Positions 26,441 to 35,889 of a DNA stretch of 64,000 nucleotides are shown here, piece by piece. The DNA lies in contig JAVSMN010000001.1 of the NCBI GenBank assembly GCA_032027205.1, positions 372,001 through 436,000 of the forward strand. Reading direction: 5' to 3'. Within the stretch, counting starts at the first letter, position 1. Each line of letters begins with the position of its first letter. The stretch comes from Zeimonas sp032027205 (GTDB lineage: Bacteria; Pseudomonadota; Gammaproteobacteria; Burkholderiales; Burkholderiaceae_E). The translations under genes were made by a program, and so were the position numbers. Under the pieces are notes generated by a model. The model made no database searches. It saw only the letters and a program-made list of their open reading frames with translations, and had not been told where the DNA came from.

Positions 26441-27655
26441 TCAGGCCGCGATCAGATCGGGGGCGGTCAACGCACGCAAAACTGCCTGGTTGCACTGGCC
26501 GAGGGACGTCACGCAGTCGTCGAGCCTCGACGGTAGTTTCGGATCGGGTCCGTTCTCGATCGACTCGACGACCTTCAGATACGGCATGTAGGGGCCGCGT
26601 CGTTCCACCAGCGTCTCGTGCACGCGCTCGGGCACGTGCAGGCTGCGAAACAGTTCGGCAAACGGACGCTTGAGCAGCTTGTCGAGCAACGACAGCACGC
26701 CGAGGATGAACACCTCGTCGCGCAACTGTTCGTCCTGCGCAGCGCCGATCAGATGCTCGAGGAAGACGCCGCGGCGAAACGACGCGACCATCGCCGGACG
26801 CAGGTTCGAGTCCTTGCAGGCGGTAGCGAGCAGCAGCGCGCACCAGCGCTTGAGCCGTCCATAGCCGAGCATCATCACCGCGTGGCGGAACGACTGCACT
26901 TCCACCGACAGGCCGAAGCCCGGCGAGTTGATATATCGCAGCAACTTGTAGGCGAGCGCGGCGTCGCGGCGAATCACCTTCTCGATCGCCACCGGGTCCT
27001 CGTTGCGATCGATCATCGACATCATCTCGATGATCGTCGTGTAGTTGGGATTGCCGTTCTCCCTGCCGACGTGCTGCAAGGCGTCTTCGGTGGGCCAGCC
27101 GACGACCGCCGCTGCGCCCCGCTCGAAGCACTTCTCCATCATCGCGATCGTTCGCACGCCTTCGTTCACGTGCGGAATCGAGCGCTGGGCCTGTGCCTGC
27201 TCCTTCGCCTGCGACTGCATCGCCTGCAGCAGCGGCTGCTGCAACCGGCGGTCGGCGTCGACGTGGATGATCGACATGCGGAACGCGGCGACCAGTTCGG
27301 GCGTCAACGGCACCTGCGGACGCCCGCCGAGCATCAGCGGAAAGCCCGCGGCGTGCAGTTTCGCCGCGAGCGACCTGCCTTCGTCCGCATCCATCATCGG
27401 GCCGGGCACCTCGATCCACAGCGTGGGCGAGGGCTCGACCGAGAGCAGCTCCTCGTCGATCGGCGCCGGCGAACGCAAAGCGATCGTGCCGCCTTCGCCC
27501 GCGCGCTGCCCGGTGAACTCGCGATACAGCCCCGCCATGTTCACCTTCGATCCGCCCGGTGAGACGCTCACCCGCATCGCCAGCGCATTGCGTTGCCGGT
27601 CGACGATCGGCTCGTAGCCGATCAGCGCATTCGTGAACAGCGACGTCGGGCTCAT
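26441..27655 (-). CDS. HDOD-domain signalling protein with degenerate EAL-like N-terminus
   Basis: The 404-residue protein begins with TSLFTNALIGYEPIVDRQRN, the start seen in YuxH-like EAL-HDOD proteins. The first 190 residues lack the EAL catalytic signature, so c-di-GMP hydrolysis is unlikely. The C-terminal half is an HDOD domain (about 195-400: AAVVGWPTEDA, RRDAALAYKLLRYINSPGFG, RHAVMMLGYGRLKRWCALLL). The gene starts five bases after the flgL stop, so it appears to be the last gene of the flgB-L operon. HDOD proteins act as non-catalytic signalling adaptors, often in motility control. Confidence 0.85.
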   Translation of the reverse strand: MSPTSLFTNALIGYEPIVDRQRNALAMRVSVSPGGSKVNMAGLYREFTGQRAGEGGTIALRSPAPIDEELLSVEPSPTLWIEVPGPMMDADEGRSLAAKLHAAGFPLMLGGRPQVPLTPELVAAFRMSIIHVDADRRLQQPLLQAMQSQAKEQAQAQRSIPHVNEGVRTIAMMEKCFERGAAAVVGWPTEDALQHVGRENGNPNYTTIIEMMSMIDRNEDPVAIEKVIRRDAALAYKLLRYINSPGFGLSVEVQSFRHAVMMLGYGRLKRWCALLLATACKDSNLRPAMVASFRRGVFLEHLIGAAQDEQLRDEVFILGVLSLLDKLLKRPFAELFRSLHVPERVHETLVERRGPYMPYLKVVESIENGPDPKLPSRLDDCVTSLGQCNQAVLRALTAPDLIAA

Positions 27656-27660
27656 GGTCC

Positions 27661-28590
27661 TCAGAGGTAGTCGAACAGCGACAGGCGCGCGATCTGCGCG
27701 TAGGTCGCCATCGCCGCGTCGAGCGCGGTGCGGTTGTTCTGGAAATTCGAGATTGCCGCGGCGTAGTCGAGATCGACGAGATCGGACAGGGGCTCACGGG
27801 CGTCGAGATCGCCGTTGGCCAGCGCCGACTCGTGTGCGTCGATCGCGCGCAACTGTTCGCCGGCGCGCGTGCGCGCCATCAGCACGCGCTCGAGGCCCCC
27901 ATCGAGTGCATCGGTAGCCGTCGAGAGCGCGGCATCGACGTCGGCCGCGCTCGCGCTGGCGTTGCCCAGGACGCCGACGATCGTGTCGAGCGCTGCGAAC
28001 AGCGTGTTGCCCGCGGCGTCGGCGAAGATCGCACGTCCGTCCTGGCTGGTCGTGTACTTCGCATCCAGGCCGGTGTACTGCTCCCCGGGATGCGATCCCT
28101 GCGCGGCGGGCGGCGGCGCGGGCGCGACCGGCTCGCCGCTCGAGGCATCGAAAGGCGCCGACGTCGCGCCCTGGCCGCCGAACACGTAGCCTCCGGCGCC
28201 GTCGCGACTGTTGGCGAGCGAGACCAGTTGATCGCGTACGCCGCTCAACTGCTGCGCGATGAGCGCACGGTCGGCGGGCGACATCGCTCCGTTGCCGGCG
28301 GACACGAGACTCTCGCGAGCGAACTGCAGCGAATCGCTCACCTGTCCCAGCGTGCTGTCGGCAGTGGACAACATCTGCCGGGCGAAGCCGATCATCCGGT
28401 TTTCGATCGAGATGCGCGCGAGCTGCGAGCGCAGCCGCTCGGCCTGCGCCGCAGCCAACGGGTCGTCCGACGGATCATTCACGCGCTTGCCGGTGGACAG
28501 TTGCAGCTGGTCGTTGGTCAGCGCCGAACGTCGCTGCGCCATCGCGTCGAGCGCCCGCTGGTGCGCGTACAGGGTCGGAATGCGGGTCAT
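27661..28590 (-). CDS. flgL: Flagellar hook-filament junction protein FlgL (HAP3)
   Basis: FlgL forms the second junction ring between hook and filament. The 309-residue protein begins MTRIPTLYAHQRALDAMAQR and has the flagellin-like N-terminal segment (LQLSTGKRVNDPSDDPLAAA) and C-terminal helix (LVDLDYAAAISNFQNNRTAL). It is secreted through the flagellar export gate, so no signal peptide is present. Start ATG 28590; flgK lies 23 bases upstream. Confidence 0.96.
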   Translation of the reverse strand: MTRIPTLYAHQRALDAMAQRRSALTNDQLQLSTGKRVNDPSDDPLAAAQAERLRSQLARISIENRMIGFARQMLSTADSTLGQVSDSLQFARESLVSAGNGAMSPADRALIAQQLSGVRDQLVSLANSRDGAGGYVFGGQGATSAPFDASSGEPVAPAPPPAAQGSHPGEQYTGLDAKYTTSQDGRAIFADAAGNTLFAALDTIVGVLGNASASAADVDAALSTATDALDGGLERVLMARTRAGEQLRAIDAHESALANGDLDAREPLSDLVDLDYAAAISNFQNNRTALDAAMATYAQIARLSLFDYL

Positions 28591-28613
28591 CGCGTGCGGC
28601 TCCTTCGAGAGAC

Positions 28614-30215
28614 TCAGCGTGCCGTAGCGGCGAGCAGCGAATCGAACATCGCCTGCGCCGCCTGGATCACCTTCGCCGCAGCCTGGTACATCTGCTGGTA
28701 CTGCATCAGGCGGGCCGCCTCCTCGTCGAGGCTGACGGCAGAGACTTCGGCCTGGGCGGCCCGTGCATTCGACAACAGGCCGGCCGATGCGGTTCGGCTC
28801 GCCTGCGCCGACTGCGCACGCGCGCCGACTTCGCCGACGATCGTCGCAAAGGAATCGGTGAGTTTGGCGGACCCGGTGATCATCGCGCGCGCATTGCGCC
28901 CGTCGGTCCCGGGACTCGCGTTGGGAACGATCCGGATCTCGTCGCCGACTACCGGCGCGCCGCGCAGCGTCAGCGACCAGCCGTCGTGCGCAATCGCCGA
29001 ACCGGACACGTAGCCTCCGGTGACCGTGCCGCCCGGCAGGCCATCGATGCGGTACGTACCGGCAGTGTCGAAGGAGATCGCCACTGCGGTTGCGGACGTC
29101 GCGTCGGCGAGGTCGAAAGACGAGATCTTCAGTTGGCCCTTGTTTTCCGCGCCGAGCTGAGCAGTCAACGGCCAGGCGGCAGCCAGCTCCGAGCCCGCGT
29201 CGAGCACGCTGCGGAAATCGACGCCGAAACCGCCGGTGGCGAACATGTCCTTGCCGACGGCGCCGGCGGCGTCGACGCCGAGCTTCTGGCGATCGTTGTA
29301 CGTCTGCGCGATATCGCCCGCCAACTGTTTCAACGCCCCTCGCGTCAGCGCGAGATCGTTGTCGCGGAAATTCATCCAGCCAGCGATCGACCCGCCGCCG
29401 AAGGAGTCGGCGCTCATCGGCATGGTCGCGGTGCCGTTCTGCAGCGAGATCCGCTGGCTGGACGGATTCGACGGATCGGCGCCGACAACGAGCGTTGCCG
29501 CCCGCGCGCCGACCAGCAACGCCTCGCCACCGGCTGCGAACAGATTCACCGCGCCGTCGTCCTGCGCGAGCGCGGTGACCTTCATGTGTTCGTTCAGCTG
29601 CAGCAGCACGCGGTCGCGTTCGTCGAGCAGATCGTTCGGCGCATGGCCGCTCGCCTGCACTGCGGCGATGCGGCCGTTCAATCCGGCGAATTGCCCGAGC
29701 AACTCGTTGACACGGCCTGTCGCGTTCGCGATCTGGTCGTCGGCGTCGCGCCCGAGCGCGGCCATCTGCGAATCGGCCTGGCGGATGCGCAGCGCGAGCG
29801 TGTCGGCGCGCTGGACCACGATCTCTCGCGCAGTGGGGTCCGACGCCCGGTTCACGACGTCGGCGAGCGCCGCATTGAGGTCGTCGATCGCGGCGCCGAT
29901 TCCGTCGTCGCCACCGGCGAGCACCCGCTGCAGGCGCTCCAGAGACGCCGCGCGCGTGCTGTCGGCCGCCGAAGCGGCCGTGCTAGACGCGAGCTCGCCG
30001 GCGAGGAAGCGATCGTAGCTTCGCTGCACGGTCACGAGATCCACGCCCATGCCTAGAAAGCCGGCGCCGGTATAAGTGCCGCCCGCAGTGGCAAACACCG
30101 CTTCCTGCCGGCTGTAGCCCGGCGTATTCGCGTTGGCGATGTTGTGCCCGGTCGTCTGCAGTTGCGCGTAGGCCGCCATCAGGGCGCCTTGCCCGATTCC
30201 CAGCAGGCCGGCCAT
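28614..30215 (-). CDS. flgK: Flagellar hook-associated protein FlgK (HAP1)
   Basis: FlgK is the first junction protein between hook and filament. The 533-residue product starts MAGLLGIGQGALMAAYAQLQ followed by TTGHNIANANTPGYSRQEAV, the rod/hook N-terminal motif, and ends with a C-terminal amphipathic helix (EEAARLMQYQQMYQAAAKVI). Length is close to the family norm of about 550. ATG at 30215 lies 10 bases after flgJ. Confidence 0.97.
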   Translation of the reverse strand: MAGLLGIGQGALMAAYAQLQTTGHNIANANTPGYSRQEAVFATAGGTYTGAGFLGMGVDLVTVQRSYDRFLAGELASSTAASAADSTRAASLERLQRVLAGGDDGIGAAIDDLNAALADVVNRASDPTAREIVVQRADTLALRIRQADSQMAALGRDADDQIANATGRVNELLGQFAGLNGRIAAVQASGHAPNDLLDERDRVLLQLNEHMKVTALAQDDGAVNLFAAGGEALLVGARAATLVVGADPSNPSSQRISLQNGTATMPMSADSFGGGSIAGWMNFRDNDLALTRGALKQLAGDIAQTYNDRQKLGVDAAGAVGKDMFATGGFGVDFRSVLDAGSELAAAWPLTAQLGAENKGQLKISSFDLADATSATAVAISFDTAGTYRIDGLPGGTVTGGYVSGSAIAHDGWSLTLRGAPVVGDEIRIVPNASPGTDGRNARAMITGSAKLTDSFATIVGEVGARAQSAQASRTASAGLLSNARAAQAEVSAVSLDEEAARLMQYQQMYQAAAKVIQAAQAMFDSLLAATAR

Positions 30216-30225
30216 CGTCGTCTCC

Positions 30226-31158
30226 TCAAACGCCCGAGCGCGCCAGGCGCAGTGCGCGCTGGATCGTGCTCTCGAGCTTGTCGGCGTAATCCGGATCGGT
30301 GGCGTAACCGGCGCGCTGCAAGCCCTGTGCGAAGCCCTCGGGCGATCTCGCGTCGCGCAGCACGCCGCCGTAGCGCGCGCTCGTCGACATCAGCGATGCC
30401 CAGTCGCGGAATGCCTCGGCATACGAGCCGTAGGCGCGGAACTTCTCGACCGCCTTCACCGGCTTTCCATCCACGTATTCGGTGGTCGTCACATCCACCG
30501 CCGGCCCGTGCCATCCGCCGGTGGCCTTGATCCCGAACAGGTTGTGCGCGCTGCGACCATCGTCGTGCCGGATTTCGCGTCGACCCCAGCCCGACTCGAG
30601 CGCCGCCTGGCCGACGACGAAAGCGGCGGGAACGCCGGTCGTGCGCTGGGCAGCAATCGCGTGCGGCCACATCCGATCGACGAACGCAGCCTGCGGCGCA
30701 TCGAGGCGCTTGCCGAGCGATTCCTTCAGCGCGCGCGAGGCAGCCGGATCGAGCGACAGCGTGGTCGGCGCTTCCTTCCTGGCGGCGCGCAGCGCAGTGT
30801 TCGCCGGGTTCGTGCCGATCGACGCAGCATCCGTCTTCGCGGCAGCGCTCGCCGGGAGATTGCGCTCGAGTTGCTTCGCGATGATCTCGGCCAGGCTGCC
30901 CGGCCGATTCGCCATCGACTGCGACAACTGTTGATCGAGCATCGCGACGTAGGTCTCCTGCCCGGGGCCGTCGAACATACCGCTCTTCGGCATCGCGTCG
31001 CGCATGCTCTTGAGCAACTGCTGCAGGAACAGCGCCTCGAACTGACCGGCCGCCTGTTTCAGCGCCGCACGAGGATCTCCCGCGGCATTGCGACGCAACG
31101 CATCGAGCGATCTCGCGTCGAGCGCAAGTCCGTTCGCCGAAGTCGACCCCGGCGTCAT
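30226..31158 (-). CDS. flgJ: Flagellar rod-assembly protein and peptidoglycan hydrolase FlgJ
   Basis: FlgJ caps the growing rod and opens peptidoglycan for it. The 310-residue protein is the two-domain form: an N-terminal rod-binding domain (about residues 30-95: QFEALFLQQLLKSMRDAMPK) and a C-terminal GH73 glucosaminidase domain from about 150, with the putative catalytic Glu188 in VVGQAALESGWGRRE. A linker of about 45 residues lies between them. The ATG shares one base with the flgI stop (TGATG). Confidence 0.96.
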   Translation of the reverse strand: MTPGSTSANGLALDARSLDALRRNAAGDPRAALKQAAGQFEALFLQQLLKSMRDAMPKSGMFDGPGQETYVAMLDQQLSQSMANRPGSLAEIIAKQLERNLPASAAAKTDAASIGTNPANTALRAARKEAPTTLSLDPAASRALKESLGKRLDAPQAAFVDRMWPHAIAAQRTTGVPAAFVVGQAALESGWGRREIRHDDGRSAHNLFGIKATGGWHGPAVDVTTTEYVDGKPVKAVEKFRAYGSYAEAFRDWASLMSTSARYGGVLRDARSPEGFAQGLQRAGYATDPDYADKLESTIQRALRLARSGV

Positions 31159-32342
31159 CAGATGATCTCCAGCTCCGCCTTGAGGCTGCCGGCAGCCTTG
31201 AGCGCCTGGAGGATCGCGATGAGGTCCTGCGGGGTGGCACCGAGACTGTTCAAGGCCTTCACGACGTCGGGAAGCTTTGCGGATCGTTCGAGCATCATCA
31301 TCGATCCCCCGTCCTGGCGGATCTCGATATCGGCTCTTTCGGCAACGACGGTCGAACCTTTAGAGAAAGGCCCCGGCTGGCTGACGATCGGCGTCGACTG
31401 CACGGTCACCGACAGGTTGCCGTGCGCCACCGCGCTGGGGGCGAGCGTGACCGACTGGTTCATCACGACCGAACCGGTACGCGCGTTGACGATCACGCGC
31501 GCGAGCGGCGCGGCCAGTCGCACGTCCAGGTTCTCGAGCCCGGCGAGGAAAGGAACGCGCTGCGCCGGGTCGGCCGGCAGCTGCACGCGGATCACCCGCG
31601 CATCGAGGGGCTGCGCGATCGGCACGGCAACGCCCGAGTCGGGCCGCACGCTCGCATTGATCGCTTCGGCGACACGATGCGCAGTGGCGAAGTCGGTCTG
31701 GTTCAGCTCGATGTGGATCGCATCCGCGGCGAGCGTCTGGTTCGGCACGGCGCGCTCAACGGTGGCCCCGCCCGGCACGCGTCCGGCGCTCAGGTGGTTG
31801 ATCTGCACCTTGCTGCCCGCGGCCGAAGCGCCGGCGCCGCCGACCACCAGGTTTCCCTGCGCCATTGCGTACACCTGACCGTCGGCGCCGCGCAGCGGCG
31901 TCAGCAGCAAGGTGCCGCCGCGCAGGCTCTTCGCGTTCCCCAGCGACGAAACGGTGACGTCGATCGCCTGCCCGGGCTGCGCGTACGGCGGCAGCTGAGT
32001 GGTGACCATCACCGCGGCGGCATTGCGCAACTGCGGCGTGATGCCGGGGGGCAGCTGCACGCCGAGTTGCGACAGCATCGACTGCAGGCTCTGCACGGTG
32101 AACGGCGCCTGCGTAGTCTGGTCGCCGCTGCCGTCGAGTCCGACGACCAGCCCGTAACCGATCAGCTGGTTCGCGCGCACGCCCTGGATCGACGCGAGCT
32201 CCTTCACGCGCTCGGCGTGTGCGGGCGCATGCGACGTGAGGATCGATGCGACGACGAGCGCGACGGCGAGCGCGAAGCGAGCGCCGTCGCGCATGCTGCG
32301 CGGCGTGCGGCACAAGGCGCGGGAGCGCAGGAATCGGATCAT
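31158..32342 (-). CDS. flgI: Flagellar P-ring protein FlgI
   Basis: FlgI forms the periplasmic bushing ring in the peptidoglycan layer. The 394-residue precursor has a Sec signal peptide (hydrophobic ALAVALVVASILTSHAPAHA) followed by the family start RVKELASIQGVRANQLIGYG and LVVGLDGSGDQT. The C-terminus carries SLGATPQDLIAILQALKAAG. ATG at 32342 has GGAG eight bases upstream; an internal ATG at 32294 would give a shorter signal peptide but has no Shine-Dalgarno. Confidence 0.95.
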   Translation of the reverse strand: MIRFLRSRALCRTPRSMRDGARFALAVALVVASILTSHAPAHAERVKELASIQGVRANQLIGYGLVVGLDGSGDQTTQAPFTVQSLQSMLSQLGVQLPPGITPQLRNAAAVMVTTQLPPYAQPGQAIDVTVSSLGNAKSLRGGTLLLTPLRGADGQVYAMAQGNLVVGGAGASAAGSKVQINHLSAGRVPGGATVERAVPNQTLAADAIHIELNQTDFATAHRVAEAINASVRPDSGVAVPIAQPLDARVIRVQLPADPAQRVPFLAGLENLDVRLAAPLARVIVNARTGSVVMNQSVTLAPSAVAHGNLSVTVQSTPIVSQPGPFSKGSTVVAERADIEIRQDGGSMMMLERSAKLPDVVKALNSLGATPQDLIAILQALKAAGSLKAELEII

Positions 32343-32368
32343 GTTCGGTCTCCGGTTCGCCGTCGCGT

Positions 32369-33076
32369 TCAGATCGGCAGGAAACTGAGGAAGAAGCGCG
32401 CGAGCCAGCCGACCGTCTGCGCGTGGTCGATGTCGCCGCGGCCGCGCACCTCGAGCCGCGCGTCGGCCACGCGCGTGGACGACACGACGTTGCCGGGCAG
32501 CAAACTCACCGGATCGACCACGCCCGAGAAACGCAGCACTTCGACGTTCTGGTTGATGCCGACCTGCTTCTCGCCGGAAACGACGAGGTTCCCGTTGGGC
32601 AGCACGTCGATGACGGTGACGCTGATCGTTCCGGAGAACGCGTTGTCGGCGCCGGTCTCGCCCTTGCCCTCGAAGGCATTGCTCGAGCTGCCCGCGACAC
32701 CGAGCTTCGGAATCAGGCTCGACGTCGGCGAACGGAACGGCAGCCGGCCGATGCTCGCGTCCACCGATGCATTGCGGTCCACCGAGCTGTTCGAGCTGCT
32801 GCGCGCGGAGGTCTTCTCCTGGATCTGGATGGTCAGGATGTCGCCAACCAGGCGCGCGCGCCGATCCTCGAACAGGCCGCGAAAACTCGACGGCTGGAAG
32901 ATGGCGCCGTTGGCCGTCACGACCCGCGGCGCATTGGCCGCCGCGACCGCGGTCGGCACCGATTGCGGCCGCGCGGAGGTCGGCTCGAGCACGTGCACGC
33001 TCGGCGTGGCCGCGCACCCGGCGAGCGCGACCAGCGCGAGCGCCGAAGCGATTCGGACGAGCATCGCGCCGCTCAC
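32369..33076 (-). CDS. flgH: Flagellar L-ring lipoprotein FlgH
   Basis: FlgH builds the outer-membrane ring. The 235-residue precursor has a lipoprotein signal with lipobox LAGC (Cys21 from the GTG start). The conserved part includes FRGLFEDRRARLVGDILTIQ and the C-terminal block VVDPVSLLPGNVVSSTRVAD and GWLARFFLSFLPI. GTG at 33076 overlaps the flgG stop as GTGA; ATG at 33064 is an alternative four codons in. Confidence 0.95.
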   Translation of the reverse strand: MSGAMLVRIASALALVALAGCAATPSVHVLEPTSARPQSVPTAVAAANAPRVVTANGAIFQPSSFRGLFEDRRARLVGDILTIQIQEKTSARSSSNSSVDRNASVDASIGRLPFRSPTSSLIPKLGVAGSSSNAFEGKGETGADNAFSGTISVTVIDVLPNGNLVVSGEKQVGINQNVEVLRFSGVVDPVSLLPGNVVSSTRVADARLEVRGRGDIDHAQTVGWLARFFLSFLPI

Positions 33077-33855
33077 AGCTGTGCCAGCCGCGCGAGCATC
33101 TGGTCCGAAGTCTGGATCGACTTCGAATTGATCTCGTAGGCGCGCTGCGTCTGGATCATCGCGACGAGTTCCTCGACGACGTTGACGTTCGAGGTCTCGA
33201 CGTACCCCTGGTTGATCAGCCCGGCGCCGTTGTTGCCCGGCGTTCCGATCGTCGGCGCGCCCGAGGCAGCGGTCTCCAGGTAGAGGTTCTGTCCCTTCGG
33301 GTCGAGGCCGGCCGGATTGACGAAGGTGGCGATCTGCACCTGCCCGACCTGCGTCGGATTGGGCTGCCCCGCCTGCATCACCGAAACCACGCCGTCGGCG
33401 CCGATCGTCACGCTGGCCGCGTTCGGGGGGATCACGATCGGCGGCGACATCGGCATGCCGTTCGACGTGACGAGCTGCCCGGTGGCGTCCACGCGAAACG
33501 ATCCGTCGCGCGTATAGGCGACGCTGCCGTCAGGCATCTGCAGGCTGAAGAAGCCATTGCCGTCGATCGCCATGTCGAAGGTGTTGCCGGTCTGCTGCAG
33601 GTTGCCCTGCGTGAACAGGCGGGCCGTCGCAACGGGGCGCACGCCGGTGCCTACCTGCAAGCCTGTGGGCAGCTGGTTCTGCTGTGTTTCCTGCCCGCCC
33701 GCCTGTCGCATGTTCTGGTAGAGCAGGTCCTCGAACACCGCATGCGAGCGCTTGTAGCCGTTCGTGCTGACGTTGGCGAGGTTGTGCGAGATCGTGTCGA
33801 GCTGCATCTGCTGCGCGTCGAGCCCGGTCTTGGCGATCCAAAGCGAACGAATCAT
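33073..33855 (-). CDS. flgG: Flagellar distal rod protein FlgG
   Basis: FlgG forms the distal rod that spans the P and L rings. The 260-residue product shows the rod N-terminal motif LDTISHNLANVSTNGYKRSH and the C-terminal motif TSNVNVVEELVAMIQTQRAY, both typical, and the internal QGNLQQTGNTFDMAIDGNGF. Length equals the E. coli protein. It starts four bases after flgF. Confidence 0.97.
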   Translation of the reverse strand: MIRSLWIAKTGLDAQQMQLDTISHNLANVSTNGYKRSHAVFEDLLYQNMRQAGGQETQQNQLPTGLQVGTGVRPVATARLFTQGNLQQTGNTFDMAIDGNGFFSLQMPDGSVAYTRDGSFRVDATGQLVTSNGMPMSPPIVIPPNAASVTIGADGVVSVMQAGQPNPTQVGQVQIATFVNPAGLDPKGQNLYLETAASGAPTIGTPGNNGAGLINQGYVETSNVNVVEELVAMIQTQRAYEINSKSIQTSDQMLARLAQL

Positions 33856-33859
33856 GGTT

Positions 33860-34597
33860 TCAGCCCTTCAGCGAAAGGAGTTGCGAGGCCTTCTGCTCGT
33901 TGCCCTCGGCGGTCTGCAGCATCCGCATCTGCATCTCGAACTGGCGGGCGAGCGCGATCATCCCGACCATCGACTCAACCACGTTGACGTTGCTGCCCTC
34001 GATCGAGCCGGGCACGACGCGCACCGATTCGTCCATCGATGCGGCGTCGCCCGCGCGCATGCGCACGAGCCCGTCGGCGTCCTTGCGCAGTTCCTCCACC
34101 GGCGGGTTCACCAGCTTCAGCCGTCCGATCTGGAGCGGCGGCTGGTTGCCGATGCGCGCGCTGACCGTGCCGTCCCCCCCGATCGAGACTTCCGCTCCGG
34201 GTGGGATGGTCAACGGGCCGCCGTCGCCGAGCACGATTTGTCCGCGGCGGTTCTGCAGCGTGCCGTCGGCACCCAGTTCGAGCGCGCCGTCGCGCGTGTA
34301 GGCCTCTTCGCCATCGTGCCCCTGCACGGCGAGCCAGCCGGCGCCCGCGACCGCGACATCGAGTGCACGGCCGGTCTGGCGTATCGGACCCGACGAGGCG
34401 TCGAACCCGGCATTCGCCTCGAGCGCCCAGACACGCGTCGTCGCCGCGTTCGGCTGCTCGCCGGGCACGGCGCGAAGCGCCATCAGGTCGGCGCGGAAGC
34501 CGTCGGTGCTGCCGTTGGCGAGGTTGTGCGCGAGCGCGTCCTGGCGCTGCATCAGCGCCTTTGCCCCGCTCATCGACTGGTAGATCAACCGGTCCAT
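33860..34597 (-). CDS. flgF: Flagellar proximal rod protein FlgF
   Basis: FlgF is a proximal rod subunit. The 245-residue product starts MDRLIYQSMSGAKALMQRQD and has ALAHNLANGSTDGFRADLMA at the N-terminus and SNVNVVESMVGMIALARQFE near the C-terminus. It belongs to the rod/hook family and sits in the standard position between flgE and flgG. Confidence 0.96.
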   Translation of the reverse strand: MDRLIYQSMSGAKALMQRQDALAHNLANGSTDGFRADLMALRAVPGEQPNAATTRVWALEANAGFDASSGPIRQTGRALDVAVAGAGWLAVQGHDGEEAYTRDGALELGADGTLQNRRGQIVLGDGGPLTIPPGAEVSIGGDGTVSARIGNQPPLQIGRLKLVNPPVEELRKDADGLVRMRAGDAASMDESVRVVPGSIEGSNVNVVESMVGMIALARQFEMQMRMLQTAEGNEQKASQLLSLKG

Positions 34598-34655
34598 CGT
34601 GCCTCTCCTGCCGCGCGGCGACGCTCAGCGCGTCGCGCCGCGAACGAACCCGTCG

Positions 34656-35861
34656 TCACCGAAGGTTGACGATCGTCTGCATCACCTGGTCCTGCGTGCG
34701 GATCGTCTGCGCGTTGGCCTGATAGACGCGCTGCGCGGTGATCATGTTGACGAGCTCGGCGGTGAGGTCGACGTTCGACTGCTCGACTGCGCCGGACTGG
34801 ATCACGCCGAGGCTGCCGGCGCCCGGGGTTCCGGCCATCGGCGAGCCCGAGTCCGCTGTCTCGGCCCACTGATTGCCGCCCAAGGGCTGCAGTCCCTGCG
34901 GGTTCGTGAAGTTCACCAGCACGACGCGACCCTGAGCGAGCGTCTTTCCGTTCGTGTAACGCGAGACGACGGTGCCGTCGGAGGCGATCGAGAACCCGGA
35001 GAGGCGTCCGGCCGCGAAGCCATCCTGCGTCAGCTCCGAGACGGAGAACGACGAGCCGAACTGGCTCATCTTCGACAGGTCGATCGTCACCGGGAAAGTC
35101 GCTGCGGCGCCGGTCGAATCCGGCACGTTCACGGTCAACGTCGCCGGGATGGCGGAGAGCTTCCCGCTCGGGTCGAAGGAAAAGGAAGTCGGGCCGCCGA
35201 GCGTGCCGTCGGCCGCGGTGTGCACATCCCAGGTATTGGCGGCCGTCTTGCGGAAGTACACCGCGACCGTGTGCTCCGCGCCCTGCGAGTCGTAGACCGC
35301 GATCGACGTCGCACCGTTGTAGCTCGAGCCGTCGTTGACGCTGAAGGCATTGGTCGGCGCTTCGGCTCGCGCGTCCAGGTTGGCCGTCAGCGAGCCGGTC
35401 TTCGTGACCTTCGGAGCCACGTCGCCCGTCTGCAGGCGCAACTCCACCGGCACCCCGGCCATCACGCGCCCGTCGGCGTCGGCCGGGTAGCCGGTCAGTC
35501 GCCCGCCCTGCGCGTTGACCAGATAGCCTTCGCGGTCGAGCTGGAACTGCCCGTTCCTCGTGTACGTGACCTCCCCGGCGTCGGACATGCGGAAGAAGCC
35601 GCGTCCGTTGATCGCCATGTCGAGTGCGTTGTTGGTGGTCGCGATGTCGCCCTGGGTGAACTGCTGCGTGACCCCTGACACCGTCACGCCGATGCCGTTG
35701 AACTGCGCACCGGCACCGTAGAGCGACGTCGCATAGATATCGGCGAACTCGGCGCGCGACGCTTTCGCGCCCACCGTGTTGCTGTTCGCGACGTTGTTGC
35801 CGATCACGTCGAGGTTGCGCGCCGCGGCGTTCAACCCGCTCAATCCCTGCTGGAAAGACAT
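34656..35861 (-). CDS. flgE: Flagellar hook protein FlgE
   Basis: FlgE polymerises into the hook. The 401-residue product starts MSFQQGLSGLNAAARNLDVI followed by GNNVANSNTVGAKASRAEFA. The C-terminus has SNVDLTAELVNMITAQRVYQ. The middle domains are typical in length. A 58-base gap separates it from flgF, the largest inside the operon after flgB; no terminator is evident there. Confidence 0.97.
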   Translation of the reverse strand: MSFQQGLSGLNAAARNLDVIGNNVANSNTVGAKASRAEFADIYATSLYGAGAQFNGIGVTVSGVTQQFTQGDIATTNNALDMAINGRGFFRMSDAGEVTYTRNGQFQLDREGYLVNAQGGRLTGYPADADGRVMAGVPVELRLQTGDVAPKVTKTGSLTANLDARAEAPTNAFSVNDGSSYNGATSIAVYDSQGAEHTVAVYFRKTAANTWDVHTAADGTLGGPTSFSFDPSGKLSAIPATLTVNVPDSTGAAATFPVTIDLSKMSQFGSSFSVSELTQDGFAAGRLSGFSIASDGTVVSRYTNGKTLAQGRVVLVNFTNPQGLQPLGGNQWAETADSGSPMAGTPGAGSLGVIQSGAVEQSNVDLTAELVNMITAQRVYQANAQTIRTQDQVMQTIVNLR

Positions 35862-35889
35862 TCGTGGCTCCTGTTGGAAAGCTGCGGGT

